A model generated the notes under the pieces. The model was not told the DNA's origin and did no database searches. It saw only the letters and a list, made by a program, of their open reading frames with translations. A DNA stretch of 9,120 nucleotides, from contig JAQUNT010000058.1 of assembly GCA_028717525.1 (NCBI GenBank), positions 1-9,120 of the forward strand, read 5' to 3'. Positions 1 to 6,279 of the stretch are shown in pieces. Source of the stretch: Elusimicrobiota bacterium (lineage in GTDB: Bacteria > Elusimicrobiota > Elusimicrobia > UBA1565 > UBA9628). Both the position numbers and the translations under genes were made by a program. Positions within the stretch are counted from its first letter, which is position 1. Each line of letters starts with the position of its first letter.

Positions 1-291
1 CGCGAAGAAGCCCTCCTTCACGTAGTCCTTCTTCTCGGAGGACATCTTCTGGAGCTGCCCCAAGGCCACGTGGTGGTTGGTGATGACCAGGCCCCTGGGG
101 GAGACGAAGGCGCCGGAGCCTCCGTCATTGAAGCGCACCGAGGCCAGCCGCGCCCGGTCGACCCAGCCCGGGGACGGGATGAAAGCGTAGCGTTCCTGCA
201 GCTGCTTGAGCGGGAGGTTGTCCAAGGTCCACATGCCCTCGTCGGCGCCGGCGCCGCACGCCGCCAGCAGCATCAGCATCAGGATCTTCAT
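1..291 (-). CDS. S46-family peptidase (dipeptidyl-peptidase 7/11 type), N-terminal part
   Basis: This is the first 97 codons of a gene that runs off the left edge. Family S46 enzymes are exported serine dipeptidyl-peptidases that remove dipeptides from peptide N-termini, usually in the periplasm or on the cell surface of diderms. The visible part matches the family start: a motif DEGMWTLDNLP (residues 17-27), an L-Q-E-R-Y stretch, then S-V-R-F-N-D-G-G-S-G-A-F-V-S near 51-64, and I-T-N-H-H at 70-74. By analogy with the TNHHC motif, His74 should be the catalytic His. The usual following Cys is Val here. The Asp and Ser of the triad lie outside the window. The start is a short hydrophobic segment ending L-A-A-C (Cys12), so the protein may be a lipoprotein rather than a freely secreted enzyme. 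The ATG at 291 has a strong AGGAGG five bases upstream. It lies 67 bases downstream of yciH on the same strand and could be cotranscribed through the palindrome between them. Confidence 0.9.
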   Translation of the reverse strand, partial: MKILMLMLLAACGAGADEGMWTLDNLPLKQLQERYAFIPSPGWVDRARLASVRFNDGGSGAFVSPRGLVITNHHVALGQLQKMSSEKKDYVKEGFFA

Positions 292-311
292 GCCAGCCTC
301 CTTCCGAATCC

Positions 312-354
312 GGGGACACAAGACTTAATTCCCGGGAATGAGTCTTGTGTCCCC
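312..354. repeat. REP-like / MITE-like palindrome between yciH and the S46 gene
   Basis: Two perfect 14-base arms, GGGGACACAAGACT (312-325) and its reverse complement (341-354), flank a centre that is itself a palindrome, ATTCCCGGGAAT (328-339). The whole element can fold into one long hairpin with a 2:1 base interruption. No T-run follows on either strand, so it does not look like an ordinary rho-independent terminator. From memory, palindromes with GGGGACACAA...TTGTGTCCCC ends recur in many environmental genomes near REP-associated Y1 (HUH) transposases. That link is recalled, not tested. The position just after the yciH stop and before the next gene is typical for such repeats. It is the only copy in the window. 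Confidence 0.7.
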
Positions 355-358
355 CTAT

Positions 359-610
359 TCAAAGCCTCTTGACCTTGTAGCCCAGGGCCAACAGTTCCTG
401 CTCCAGCTTGGCGCGGTGGTCGCCCTGGAACTCCAGGACCCCATCCTTGACCGCGCCGCCGCAGCCCAGGCGCTTTTTGAGTTGCGCCAAGAGCTGGTCC
501 TTGATCGTGGGGTGCATGACCAAGCGCTCCACGCGGGTGACCCCGCTGCCCTTGGCGCCGCGGCCAAAGCTCAGGCGCACGGGCTCGGGCTGGCGGAGCG
601 TGTCGGCCAT
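359..610 (-). CDS. yciH: YciH/SUI1-family translation factor (eIF1-like)
   Basis: An 83-residue protein made almost only of the SUI1/eIF1 fold. Bacterial YciH resembles eukaryotic eIF1 and is thought to bind the 30S subunit and affect initiation fidelity, though its role in bacteria is not settled. The diagnostic C-terminal signature is intact: L-G-C-G-G-A-V-K-D-G-V-L-E at 48-60 followed by Q-G-D-H-R at 62-66, and a final L-G-Y-K-V-K. A basic loop R-G-A-K-G-S-G-V-T (17-25) matches the flexible eIF1 basic loop. It is shorter than Escherichia coli YciH (about 108 residues) because the N-terminal extension is missing. The ATG at 610 is preceded by a G-run rather than a standard Shine-Dalgarno, with a TACAAT box at 620-625 nine bases upstream. 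It is divergent from the gene at 660. Confidence 0.93.
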   Translation of the reverse strand: MADTLRQPEPVRLSFGRGAKGSGVTRVERLVMHPTIKDQLLAQLKKRLGCGGAVKDGVLEFQGDHRAKLEQELLALGYKVKRL

Positions 611-659
611 GGCCCCCAGATTGTAGGAAGTTCATCGGCCCGTGTGGTATCATTGAGCC
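611..659. promoter_or_regulatory. Divergent promoter region between yciH and the 660 gene
   Basis: Only 49 bases separate two oppositely oriented start codons. On the plus strand, TATCAT at 648-653 is preceded by TGG, giving an extended -10 (TGN-TATNAT), and ends six bases before the ATG at 660. On the minus strand, TACAAT at 625-620 ends nine bases before the yciH ATG. I see no good -35 hexamer for either. If these boxes are used, the 660 gene would have almost no 5' leader. Assignment rests on sequence match only. Confidence 0.5.
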
Positions 660-1118
660 ATGATGCGGCGCGCCGGGCTGGCTGTCCTGCTGGCGGGGCT
701 CTGTTGCTCTCCGGCCGCGGCGGCGCAGAAGGGGCGGCTGGGCGCGGGGCCGCTCATCGGCTATCCCATGGCCGCTACTGCCAAGTACTTCCTGTCGGAG
801 CGCGACGCCGTGGACCTGGGCGCGGGCAAGAGCGACGACGCGACCTTCCACGCGGACTACGTCTGGCACGGCTGGCAGGTCCTGCCCCAGCCCAAGATCG
901 GCCCCCTGGCCTTGACTTTGGCCGCGGGCCCGCGCGTGGAGCTGCAGACGGACACGGATGTCGGCATCCGCGCCATGGTCGGGCTTAGCTACTGGCCCAG
1001 GCTCAAGCGGTCGGCGGAGTTCTTCTTCGAGCTGGGCCCGACCTTCCGCCTCACCAACACGGCGCGCACGCGCGTGGACGGCGGAGTCGGGTTCCGCCTC
1101 TACTGGGACGCGCGGTGA
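660..1118 (+). CDS. Small secreted, probably outer-membrane beta-barrel protein, unknown function
   Basis: A 152-residue protein with a clear signal peptide: M-M-R-R, then a hydrophobic core and a likely cleavage after the Ala run near residue 22. The mature part alternates short hydrophobic strands with glycine and aromatic residues: L-G-A-G-P-L-I-G-Y-P near 27-36, K-Y-F-L-S near 42-46, F-H-A-D-Y-V-W-H near 63-70, and a terminal G-V-G-F-R-L-Y-W. This pattern recalls small outer-membrane barrels of the kind annotated as BAPKO_0422/DUF3996-like, but I cannot confirm the family. The C-terminus is W-D-A-R, not the usual final aromatic residue. No Shine-Dalgarno precedes the tandem ATG-ATG start. 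An extended -10 ends six bases upstream. It converges on the gene at 1138-1977 with 19 bases between the stops. Function is unknown. Confidence 0.75.
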   Translation: MMRRAGLAVLLAGLCCSPAAAAQKGRLGAGPLIGYPMAATAKYFLSERDAVDLGAGKSDDATFHADYVWHGWQVLPQPKIGPLALTLAAGPRVELQTDTDVGIRAMVGLSYWPRLKRSAEFFFELGPTFRLTNTARTRVDGGVGFRLYWDAR

Positions 1119-1137
1119 GCGTCCCGCCTCCCGGGGT

Positions 1138-1977
1138 CTAGTCCGGCAGGTCGTAGACCTGGAGGGTCTCTCCGTCCGGAGAGAGCTTCATGCCGATGGT
1201 CTGTCCGTTGGATAGGGCGTAGCGGGATACGGACATCCGGGAGATACCTGACGCCGGGAAGATGTAGTTGTTGAACTCGTGCTCGCCGCGTTCGCCCACG
1301 TCCTCGGCCAGAAGCACAGCCGGCCGTCCGCGGTCGGGCTCGGCCGGACTCTGGGAGGCGTCCACGCTGCAGGAGTAGAAGAGCCGGTAGTCCTTGCCTC
1401 CGAGACGCACCGGCTGCCCGGTCGCGAAGGCCTTGGCCAGGAGGTCCACGATCCGGCTGGAGTAGACGGGCGCGTTGACGCCTTCCCGGTAGACCTCGAT
1501 GATGTTGTTCGTGCGGCTGCGCCAGATGCTGACGTCCAGCTGGATGCGGTAGCGCGCGCCGTGATGCACCCAATAGCCGTCCATGCCGCGCTCCAGCTTG
1601 TAGAGATACGGGGACTCCCAGCCCGCTCCGAGGACGGACACGTAAGCCTCCCCCTGCAGGTCGAAATGCGCGCTCAGGTAGATCCGCTCCGCGCCTGAGC
1701 CGATGCCGTCCGTCCTCTTCCAGTACTGGTCCCGGATCTCGGAGAGCCTGACGCGGGCCTGCGGCTGGCGCTCGGTCTGCGTATGCCCCTGGCTCCGCAC
1801 GGACGGGGCCATGGCGAGAGCGGGGGCACCTGCCGGGGCTGCCGCCACAGAGGCGACCTCAGGAAGATCCGTGCCGGGAAGCATGCCCCGCAGTTGGTCC
1901 AAGGCCTGGGGATGGGCGACGCCTGCCGCCAAAGGCAGGAGGATCAAAGCCGCGGCCAGACGCCTTATGTGGAGCAT
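1138..1977 (-). CDS. Secreted protein of unknown function
   Basis: A 279-residue protein I do not recognise. It begins with a basic n-region (H-I-R-R) and a hydrophobic core to about residue 20, a good Sec signal with cleavage near A-H-P-Q-A (21-25). Residues 40-75 are Ala/Pro/Gln-rich and look like a flexible linker. The rest looks folded, with aromatic-rich beta-type stretches, including R-I-Y-L-S-A-H-F-D-L-Q (98-108), Y-W-V-H-H-G-A-R-Y-R-I-Q-L-D-V (135-149), and a C-terminal L-S-N-G-Q-T-I-G-M-K-L-S-P-D-G (255-269). There is one Cys (203), no enzyme motif that I can name and no C-terminal anchor, so a periplasmic or surface location is inferred. No Shine-Dalgarno is present: the bases before ATG at 1977 are a C-run, with TACACT (1991-1986) eight bases upstream. 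It is divergent from the barrel gene at 2107 and stands alone as a transcription unit. Confidence 0.8.
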   Translation of the reverse strand: MLHIRRLAAALILLPLAAGVAHPQALDQLRGMLPGTDLPEVASVAAAPAGAPALAMAPSVRSQGHTQTERQPQARVRLSEIRDQYWKRTDGIGSGAERIYLSAHFDLQGEAYVSVLGAGWESPYLYKLERGMDGYWVHHGARYRIQLDVSIWRSRTNNIIEVYREGVNAPVYSSRIVDLLAKAFATGQPVRLGGKDYRLFYSCSVDASQSPAEPDRGRPAVLLAEDVGERGEHEFNNYIFPASGISRMSVSRYALSNGQTIGMKLSPDGETLQVYDLPD

Positions 1978-2106
1978 CGGGGGATAGTGTAAGCGGCGCC
2001 GCGCTTTTCCACAGGGGCCTGGGGGCCCAGGACTGGCGCCTCTATCGGCCTAGGCTGAACTGGGCTCAAATGCCCGGCGTCCGGAATGTTGCTATGATAA
2101 GCGGCT
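1978..2106. promoter_or_regulatory. Divergent intergenic region with promoters for the 1977 (-) and 2107 (+) genes
   Basis: This 129-base gap holds a plus-strand extended -10, TGC-TATGAT (2090-2098), ending eight bases before the ATG at 2107. It also holds a minus-strand TACACT box (1991-1986) eight bases before the ATG at 1977. Two small palindromes lie between them: CCTGGG-GG-CCCAGG (2018-2031) and GCCTAGGC (2048-2055). Either could be an operator, but both are GC-rich and could be chance in this base composition. No -35 hexamer is convincing. Confidence 0.45.
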
Positions 2107-3006
2107 ATGGAGAGGCTGCTTTTGGCCGGGCTCCTGCTCGCAGCCGCGGCGCCGGCCGCGGCCCTGGGCAAGCCCAGCGTGGACCTGGAGCTCGACGCCT
2201 ACTACACGCCGCTCTCCGTGACCTTGCCTTTCGTGGCCGGCGCGGACGAGAAGGATGTGGAGAAAGGCGAACTCCTGACCTACCGGGACATGCTCGCGCG
2301 CGCCTTGGTGCCGCGCTTCCTGGTGCTGGAGGCCAGCGTCAACCCCTTGCCCTGCGCGGGCGTGCTCATCCGCAAGCACGCGCGCTCCTTCTACGACGAC
2401 ACCCAGCTGGCGCCCAGCACCAACCTGGTCAAGTCCCTGACTGCGGGCTTCGACGAGCCCTGGGCCCTGACCTTGTTCCTGGGCAAGGTCATAGACTACT
2501 CGGAGGGGCGCAAGACCCTCGGGCACCGCAAGCGCGGCTACGTGGGCTATCTGGCCAGCGTGGGCGACTACCACATCCTGCTCAACCAGCTCATCCCGGA
2601 CTACTGGGTGGAGGCCGAGGCCAAGGTCAAGGGCGACCAGAGCACGGAGAACCGGCGCATGAAGTGGAGCTTCCGCTTCGGGACCAAGCGCCACGGCAAC
2701 CGCGAGATCCTGGACACCTACTACGTGGGCCTGCGCCGCGACCGGACCGACTTCAAGCCCGGGCCCTGGTCCTGGCTGCTCTCCACAGCCCTGGAGTACC
2801 GCGTGGACTTCGACCACCACGACCTCCACCCGGTCATGCACTTCCTCATGGCCGAGAAGAACTGGCCGCTGGGCAAGAGCAAGATGGCGCTGAGCGTGGG
2901 CGCCGGCTATCTCTACCGCGCCGCGGGGAACTACCGCGGGGGCCTGGCGGTCATGCACGGCCCGGCCGAGGAGCAGTTCCTCCTGCGGCCCAACATCAAG
3001 TTCTAG
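2107..3006 (+). CDS. Probable outer-membrane beta-barrel protein, unknown function
   Basis: A 299-residue exported protein. The signal peptide (M-E-R-L-L-L-A-G then an Ala/Leu core) should be cut near residues 19-21. The mature sequence is rich in alternating aromatic and charged strands: V-D-L-E-L-D-A-Y-Y near 25-33, a block with W-S-F-R-F-G-T-K, D-T-Y-Y-V-G-L-R, a T-A-L-E-Y-R-V-D-F strand, and a S-V-G-A-G-Y-L-Y-R strand. It ends R-P-N-I-K-F. A C-terminal Phe preceded by alternating hydrophobic residues is the usual signal for assembly by the BAM complex, so an outer-membrane barrel is inferred. I cannot name the family or a substrate. There is no Shine-Dalgarno before ATG 2107. An extended -10 (TGC-TATGAT) sits eight bases upstream. 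An in-frame start further upstream is not needed, since this one gives a proper signal peptide. Its TAG stop overlaps the stop of the esterase gene on the other strand. Confidence 0.82.
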   Translation: MERLLLAGLLLAAAAPAAALGKPSVDLELDAYYTPLSVTLPFVAGADEKDVEKGELLTYRDMLARALVPRFLVLEASVNPLPCAGVLIRKHARSFYDDTQLAPSTNLVKSLTAGFDEPWALTLFLGKVIDYSEGRKTLGHRKRGYVGYLASVGDYHILLNQLIPDYWVEAEAKVKGDQSTENRRMKWSFRFGTKRHGNREILDTYYVGLRRDRTDFKPGPWSWLLSTALEYRVDFDHHDLHPVMHFLMAEKNWPLGKSKMALSVGAGYLYRAAGNYRGGLAVMHGPAEEQFLLRPNIKF

Positions 3007-4001
3007 GCCTTCAGGCGCTTGGACAGCAGGGCCAGGGAGCGCTCCCAGCGCTCGTTCAGGTCGAAGTGCCCGAGGCCGTGCTCTTCATAGGTATGCTTGA
3101 CAGCCAGGCCCTTGAGCAAGGCCGAGAGCTTGCGCGCTCCCAGCTGGAGGTGGAACTCGTCGCGGTTCCCCGCGTCGAAGAACAGGGTCTTGAGCTTCTT
3201 GAGCGCGGCCCGATGCCGGGGAGCGATGGCCACCGGGTCGAGGGCCTTCCAGCGCCGCCAGACCTCCGGTATGAGCTCGCCGGTGCGGGGGTCGCAGGGC
3301 AGGTCGAATCCGGTCCGGCTCTTGGGGTTGGGCGAGTAGCAGGCGGACATGGCCGCCATGTTGACCAAGGCGTGGTCGAAAGCCTCCTTGTCCCGGCTGG
3401 CGCGGAACTCCGCGAGGAAGCGCTCCAGGGACCCGCCGTAGCGGCCCAAGGCGGCCACGGCCTTAAAGATGTCCGGCCCGTAGCAGGCCTCGAAGAACAT
3501 GTCCCCGGAATGGCAGACCGCGTGGCCGAACACGTCCGGGTGCCGCATGGCGAGCATCAAGGCCCCGTAGCCGCCCGAGGACTTGCCGGCCACGGCCCGG
3601 CCCGCGGGCCGGGAGCTGATGGTCATCTTGTCTTCGAAGAAGCCGATGAGCTCCGAGACGATGTGGGTCTCGTAGCGGCCCGTGGCCGAGGAATCGAGGT
3701 ACTGGCTGCCGCCGAAGCTGGTGAAGCAGTCGGGCATGATGAGCACGCATTCCGCGGCCCGGCCCTCGTTGATGAGCCGGTCGAAGCGCTCGGGCAGGCT
3801 CTCGCGCCAGGGATGGAAGTTGAGGAAGCTGCGGCCCGTGCTGCCGAAGCTGGCCAGGCAGTAGATGACCGGGAAGCTGCGCCCGGTCTTGCCGTAGGAG
3901 GGCGGCAGGTAGACCGGGACCTGCCTGACCCGGGGGTCTCCCAAGGGATTGTCCTTGAGCACGATGCTGCCCACGGTCTCGACCTGGACTCGGCCGAACA
4001 T
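3003..4001 (-). CDS. Esterase D-type alpha/beta hydrolase
   Basis: A 332-residue cytoplasmic protein (no signal peptide) of the putative esterase family PF00756, which includes S-formylglutathione hydrolase, enterochelin esterase and many uncharacterised carboxylesterases. The start contains the typical V-P-V-Y-L-P-P-S-Y (28-36) and the next strand F-P-V-I-Y-C-L-A (43-50). The nucleophile elbow is A-G-K-S-S-G-G (138-144), giving Ser141 in GxSxG. The acid is Asp276 or Asp281 in F-F-D-A-G-N-R-D-E-F (274-283). The base is His312 in H-G-L-G-H-F (308-313). The triad is therefore complete. It is the last gene of the operon. Its ATG directly abuts the murQ TAG (TAGATG), and a GGAG lies six bases before the ATG inside the end of murQ, so it is translationally coupled. 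The substrate cannot be read from sequence; coupling to murQ makes a cell-wall or sugar ester conceivable, but that is inference. Confidence 0.9.
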   Translation of the reverse strand: MFGRVQVETVGSIVLKDNPLGDPRVRQVPVYLPPSYGKTGRSFPVIYCLASFGSTGRSFLNFHPWRESLPERFDRLINEGRAAECVLIMPDCFTSFGGSQYLDSSATGRYETHIVSELIGFFEDKMTISSRPAGRAVAGKSSGGYGALMLAMRHPDVFGHAVCHSGDMFFEACYGPDIFKAVAALGRYGGSLERFLAEFRASRDKEAFDHALVNMAAMSACYSPNPKSRTGFDLPCDPRTGELIPEVWRRWKALDPVAIAPRHRAALKKLKTLFFDAGNRDEFHLQLGARKLSALLKGLAVKHTYEEHGLGHFDLNERWERSLALLSKRLKA

Positions 4002-4904
4002 CTAGGGCTCCAGGGCCTTGCGCAAGGAGCCGCCGCAGCAAGCCAAGAGCTTGCGGGCTTGCGCCGCGGAGAGGTCCTCGCGCGCCATGACCACCGCGGT
4101 CTTGACGCTCCAGCCCGAGGCCCGGAACAGGGCCCTGGCCTTGGCCGGGGAGGTGCGGCCCAGCTCCGCGATGATGCGTTCGCCGCGCAGCTTGAGCTTG
4201 TGGGAGGTGGGCCGGAGGTCGACCATCCAGCGGTCGTAGACCTTGCCGAGCAGGATCATGGTCCCTGTGGTCAGAGTGTTGAGGACGAGCTTGGCCGCGG
4301 TCCCGGACTTCATGCGCGTGGAGCCCGCCACCACCTCCGGGCCCACGTCGGGCGCGATGGTGAGCTCCGCAGGGTTGCCCGGCGGCCTGCCGTTGGAGGT
4401 GACCAGGACGGTGGCGCAGCCCTGGCGCCGCGCGGCCCGCAAAGCGGCGCGCACGAAGGGGGTGACGCCCGAGGCCGCTATGCCGACTACGGCATCGTCC
4501 CGGCCCAGCCTGGACACGGCCTGGGCCCCAGCCCGGGGATCGTCCTCGGCCCCTTCCTTGGAGCGGAACACGGAGCTCCGGCCGCCGGCCATCACGGCCC
4601 GGATCTCGCGGGGAGTGGTGCCGTAGGTGGGGGGGCATTCCGCGGCTTCGAGCACGGCCAGGCGGCCGCTGGTCCCGGCGCCGATGAAGACCACGGTCCC
4701 CCGGCGGCTCAGGCAGCGGGCCAGCATCTTCATGCCCGCGGCGATGGCCCGGCTCTGGCGGCTGACCGCGGCGGCCACCAAGGCGTCTTCTCTGTTGATG
4801 GCCTGCGCGATGCCCAAGGCGCTGCGGCGGTCTATGTGCCGGGTGCGGGGGTTGGGCCGCTCGGTGGGCAGACGGGCGTAGACTCGGGGGGAGAAGGGCG
4901 CCAT
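4002..4904 (-). CDS. murQ: N-acetylmuramic acid 6-phosphate etherase
   Basis: A 300-residue SIS-domain enzyme that cleaves the D-lactyl ether of MurNAc-6-phosphate to give GlcNAc-6-phosphate and lactate, a cytoplasmic step of peptidoglycan recycling. All family blocks are present: L-P-T-E-R-P-N-P-R-T near 12-21 and I-D at 24-25, F-I-G-A-G-T-S-G-R-L (73-82), A-A-E-C-P-P-T (87-93), E-G-A-E-D-D (117-122), V-G-I-A-A-S-G-V-T-P-F (140-150) and A-G-S-T-R-M-K-S-G-T-A (193-203). Glu89 and Glu120 align with the catalytic E. coli Glu83 and Glu114. Length is normal. The ATG at 4904 lies one base after the stop of the upstream hydrolase (TGATATG) and has no Shine-Dalgarno, so coupled re-initiation is likely. 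No kinase for MurNAc or anhydroMurNAc (MurK, AnmK) and no PTS is in the window, so the source of its substrate is not shown here. Confidence 0.96.
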   Translation of the reverse strand: MAPFSPRVYARLPTERPNPRTRHIDRRSALGIAQAINREDALVAAAVSRQSRAIAAGMKMLARCLSRRGTVVFIGAGTSGRLAVLEAAECPPTYGTTPREIRAVMAGGRSSVFRSKEGAEDDPRAGAQAVSRLGRDDAVVGIAASGVTPFVRAALRAARRQGCATVLVTSNGRPPGNPAELTIAPDVGPEVVAGSTRMKSGTAAKLVLNTLTTGTMILLGKVYDRWMVDLRPTSHKLKLRGERIIAELGRTSPAKARALFRASGWSVKTAVVMAREDLSAAQARKLLACCGGSLRKALEP

Positions 4905-4905
4905 A

Positions 4906-5814
4906 TCACTGCGCGGGCGGCGGCGCGTCCTGGGGGGGCGGGAGGGGCTCGGCGCCCTCGTCCTCCTCGAAGGTGTCGGTCGAGACCTGCGCTCCGGCCG
5001 CGGCCTCGGAGGAGACCGCCACCTCGGGCTTGACGGGGTTGGCGATCCAGTCGAAGAGCTGGCCGATGGCGGCTGCGCGCAGCATCTTGGTGCCGTGCTC
5101 GTCGGGGGCCAGGACCATGGTCAGGAGGCGCTCGCCCACGGACATCTTGGCGAAGGACTGGAGGATGGGGATGCCGCTGGCCGTGTTCTTGTCCGCCTCG
5201 GAGTACATCATGAGCAGGGGCCGGCCCTTGTAGGCGCGGATGGCGTTGACCGCCGTGACGCTCTGGTACTGCACGCGCGGCGAGAGCATGGCCGCCATCG
5301 GGACCTTGGGATGCAGGGCCGCGTAGCGGATGGCGAGGTTCCCGCCCACGTCCGCGCCGATGAGCCCGATCTTCTCCTCGGGCGCCCCCTGGCTGATGAG
5401 ATAGGCGATGCCGGCCTCCACGTCGGCCGTCATGTTGAGGTACTCGTTGTACTTCTTGATGCCGTTGTAGTCCTTGTCCACGATGAACTTGCGCCAGCCG
5501 GCGGGCTTGCCGTCCGGGGCGGTGCGGCTGTCTCCGTGGCCGCGCAGGTCCACGGCGAGGTAGCCGTAGCCGCGCTTGAGCAGGGGCCGTCCGAGCCGGT
5601 ACCAGTCTTCCTTGCGCCCGCCGGTGCCGTGCAGGAGCAGGAAGCTCATGCGTCCTTCCTGGGCCGGGTTGTACTTGGCCTTGAGCTTCCAGCCGTCCTT
5701 GGTGGTGATGTCTACGAGCAGGCCGGGAAAAACCAAAGGCTTGACGGGCTTGGCCGGGGCAGCGGCCTGCGCCGCGCTCGCGGCGCAGAGGAGGGCCGCC
5801 AGCAGGGTCTTCAT
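4906..5814 (-). CDS. Exported alpha/beta hydrolase with Asp at the nucleophile position
   Basis: A 302-residue protein taken from the ATG at 5814, which gives a proper signal peptide (M-K-T-L-L-A-A-L-L-C, cleavage near A-A-Q-A) and overlaps the ndk stop as ATGA. An upstream in-frame start at 5841 would spoil the signal peptide. The fold is a dienelactone-hydrolase/peptidase-like alpha/beta hydrolase: oxyanion strand L-L-L-H-G-T-G-G (59-66), A-V-D-L-R-G-H-G-D-S (87-96), nucleophile elbow G-L-I-G-A-D-V-G-G-N (150-159), acid Asp208 in Y-S-E-A-D (204-208) and base His240 in D-E-H-G-T (238-242). The expected GxSxG serine is Asp155 (codon GAC at 5352-5350). Asp nucleophiles occur in haloalkane dehalogenases and epoxide hydrolases, but the surrounding sequence resembles esterase/peptidase-like members. 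Residues 264-302 form an Ala/Glu/Pro-rich low-complexity tail. Periplasmic location is inferred from the signal peptide. The substrate is unknown, and a non-catalytic role is possible. Confidence 0.85.
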   Translation of the reverse strand: MKTLLAALLCAASAAQAAAPAKPVKPLVFPGLLVDITTKDGWKLKAKYNPAQEGRMSFLLLHGTGGRKEDWYRLGRPLLKRGYGYLAVDLRGHGDSRTAPDGKPAGWRKFIVDKDYNGIKKYNEYLNMTADVEAGIAYLISQGAPEEKIGLIGADVGGNLAIRYAALHPKVPMAAMLSPRVQYQSVTAVNAIRAYKGRPLLMMYSEADKNTASGIPILQSFAKMSVGERLLTMVLAPDEHGTKMLRAAAIGQLFDWIANPVKPEVAVSSEAAAGAQVSTDTFEEDEGAEPLPPPQDAPPPAQ

Positions 5815-6266
5815 GGGAGGATCTCTTCCTTCTTGAACCAAAGAGCGATCTCGCGCTCGGCGTCCGTCGGGTTGGCCGAGGCGTGCAGGACGTTCTCGAA
5901 CTGCCCGGCGGTGGTGACCCGGCCGAAGGAGCCGCGGATGGTCCCGGGAGCCGCGGCCTCGGGGTTGGTGGCGCCCGCGACCTCGCGGACCTTGGCGATG
6001 CAGCTTTCGCCGCGGTAGACCATGGCCAGGACTCGGTGGTCGGGGAGGCCGTGGAACACGCCGCGGATGTACTTGATGAGGTTGGGGTAGAAGGGCTTGC
6101 CGAGGTGCTCGGCGTAGTGCGTCTCGGCCAATTCCTTGGAGACGCTGACCATCTTGGCCGCGACCATCGTCAGGCCGGCCGCATCGAGGCGGTCGATGGT
6201 GAGGCCGGTGAGCCTGCGGTGGAGGCCGTCCGGCTTGATGAGGATGAGGGTCTGTTCGATGGGCAT
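5811..6266 (-). CDS. ndk: Nucleoside diphosphate kinase
   Basis: A 151-residue cytoplasmic enzyme that moves the gamma phosphate of ATP to other nucleoside diphosphates through a phosphohistidine. Family marks are clear: L-I-L-I-K-P-D-G (7-14) with Lys11, E-H-L-G-K-P-F-Y-P-N-L (53-63), V-Y-R-G-E (83-87), G-A-T-N-P (98-102), G-T-I-R-G-S-F-G (108-115) and the active-site N-V-L-H-A-S (125-130) with phosphohistidine His128. The usual H-G-S is H-A-S, a variant also seen in archaeal-type Ndk. It is slightly longer than the common 140 residues. Its stop overlaps the next gene as ATGA. Thirteen bases separate it from the upstream gene, whose last codons contain a TAGAAT box (6278-6273) six bases before the ndk ATG. 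There is a run of six C and no Shine-Dalgarno, so ndk may have its own leaderless transcript besides operon transcription. Confidence 0.97.
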   Translation of the reverse strand: MPIEQTLILIKPDGLHRRLTGLTIDRLDAAGLTMVAAKMVSVSKELAETHYAEHLGKPFYPNLIKYIRGVFHGLPDHRVLAMVYRGESCIAKVREVAGATNPEAAAPGTIRGSFGRVTTAGQFENVLHASANPTDAEREIALWFKKEEILP

Positions 6267-6272
6267 GGGGGG

Positions 6273-6278
6273 ATTCTA
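6273..6278 (-). promoter_or_regulatory. -10-like box for ndk (TAGAAT)
   Basis: On the minus strand TAGAAT is followed by exactly six C bases and then the ndk ATG. With normal spacing, transcription would begin at or within a base or two of the start codon. The box overlaps the last codons of the upstream gene. No clear -35 hexamer is visible. Confidence 0.4.
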
Positions 6279-6279
6279 T

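Noticed and set aside
312..354. Palindrome as a rho-independent terminator for yciH.
   Set aside because: The stem is long and perfect, but no T-run follows it on the minus strand (or the plus strand), and its nested symmetry fits a repeat element better.
288..869. Minus-strand open frame of 193 codons across yciH and the palindrome.
   Set aside because: It conflicts with the well-supported YciH frame and the plus-strand gene at 660, and its translation is Arg/Pro/Gly-rich without motifs.
2018..2055. Two short palindromes in the 1978-2106 gap as operator sites.
   Set aside because: They are short, GC-rich and unique in the window, so chance cannot be excluded; noted only within the intergenic feature.
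3463..4638. Minus-strand open frame of 391 codons overlapping esterase and murQ.
   Set aside because: It is a +1/+2 frame shadow of those two genes, with Arg/Gly/Pro-rich low-complexity translation.
2070..5033. Very long plus-strand open frame (987 codons) covering the barrel gene in another frame and running antisense to the esterase and murQ.
   Set aside because: It is a composition artefact of GC-rich DNA: the true genes in the same span have complete family motifs, while this frame is Gly/Arg/Pro/His-rich with no domain and no proper start signal.
5815..5841. Upstream start (5841) for the exported hydrolase.
   Set aside because: It would add nine polar residues before the signal peptide and a 31-base overlap with ndk; the ATGA start at 5814 fits both the signal peptide and coupling.
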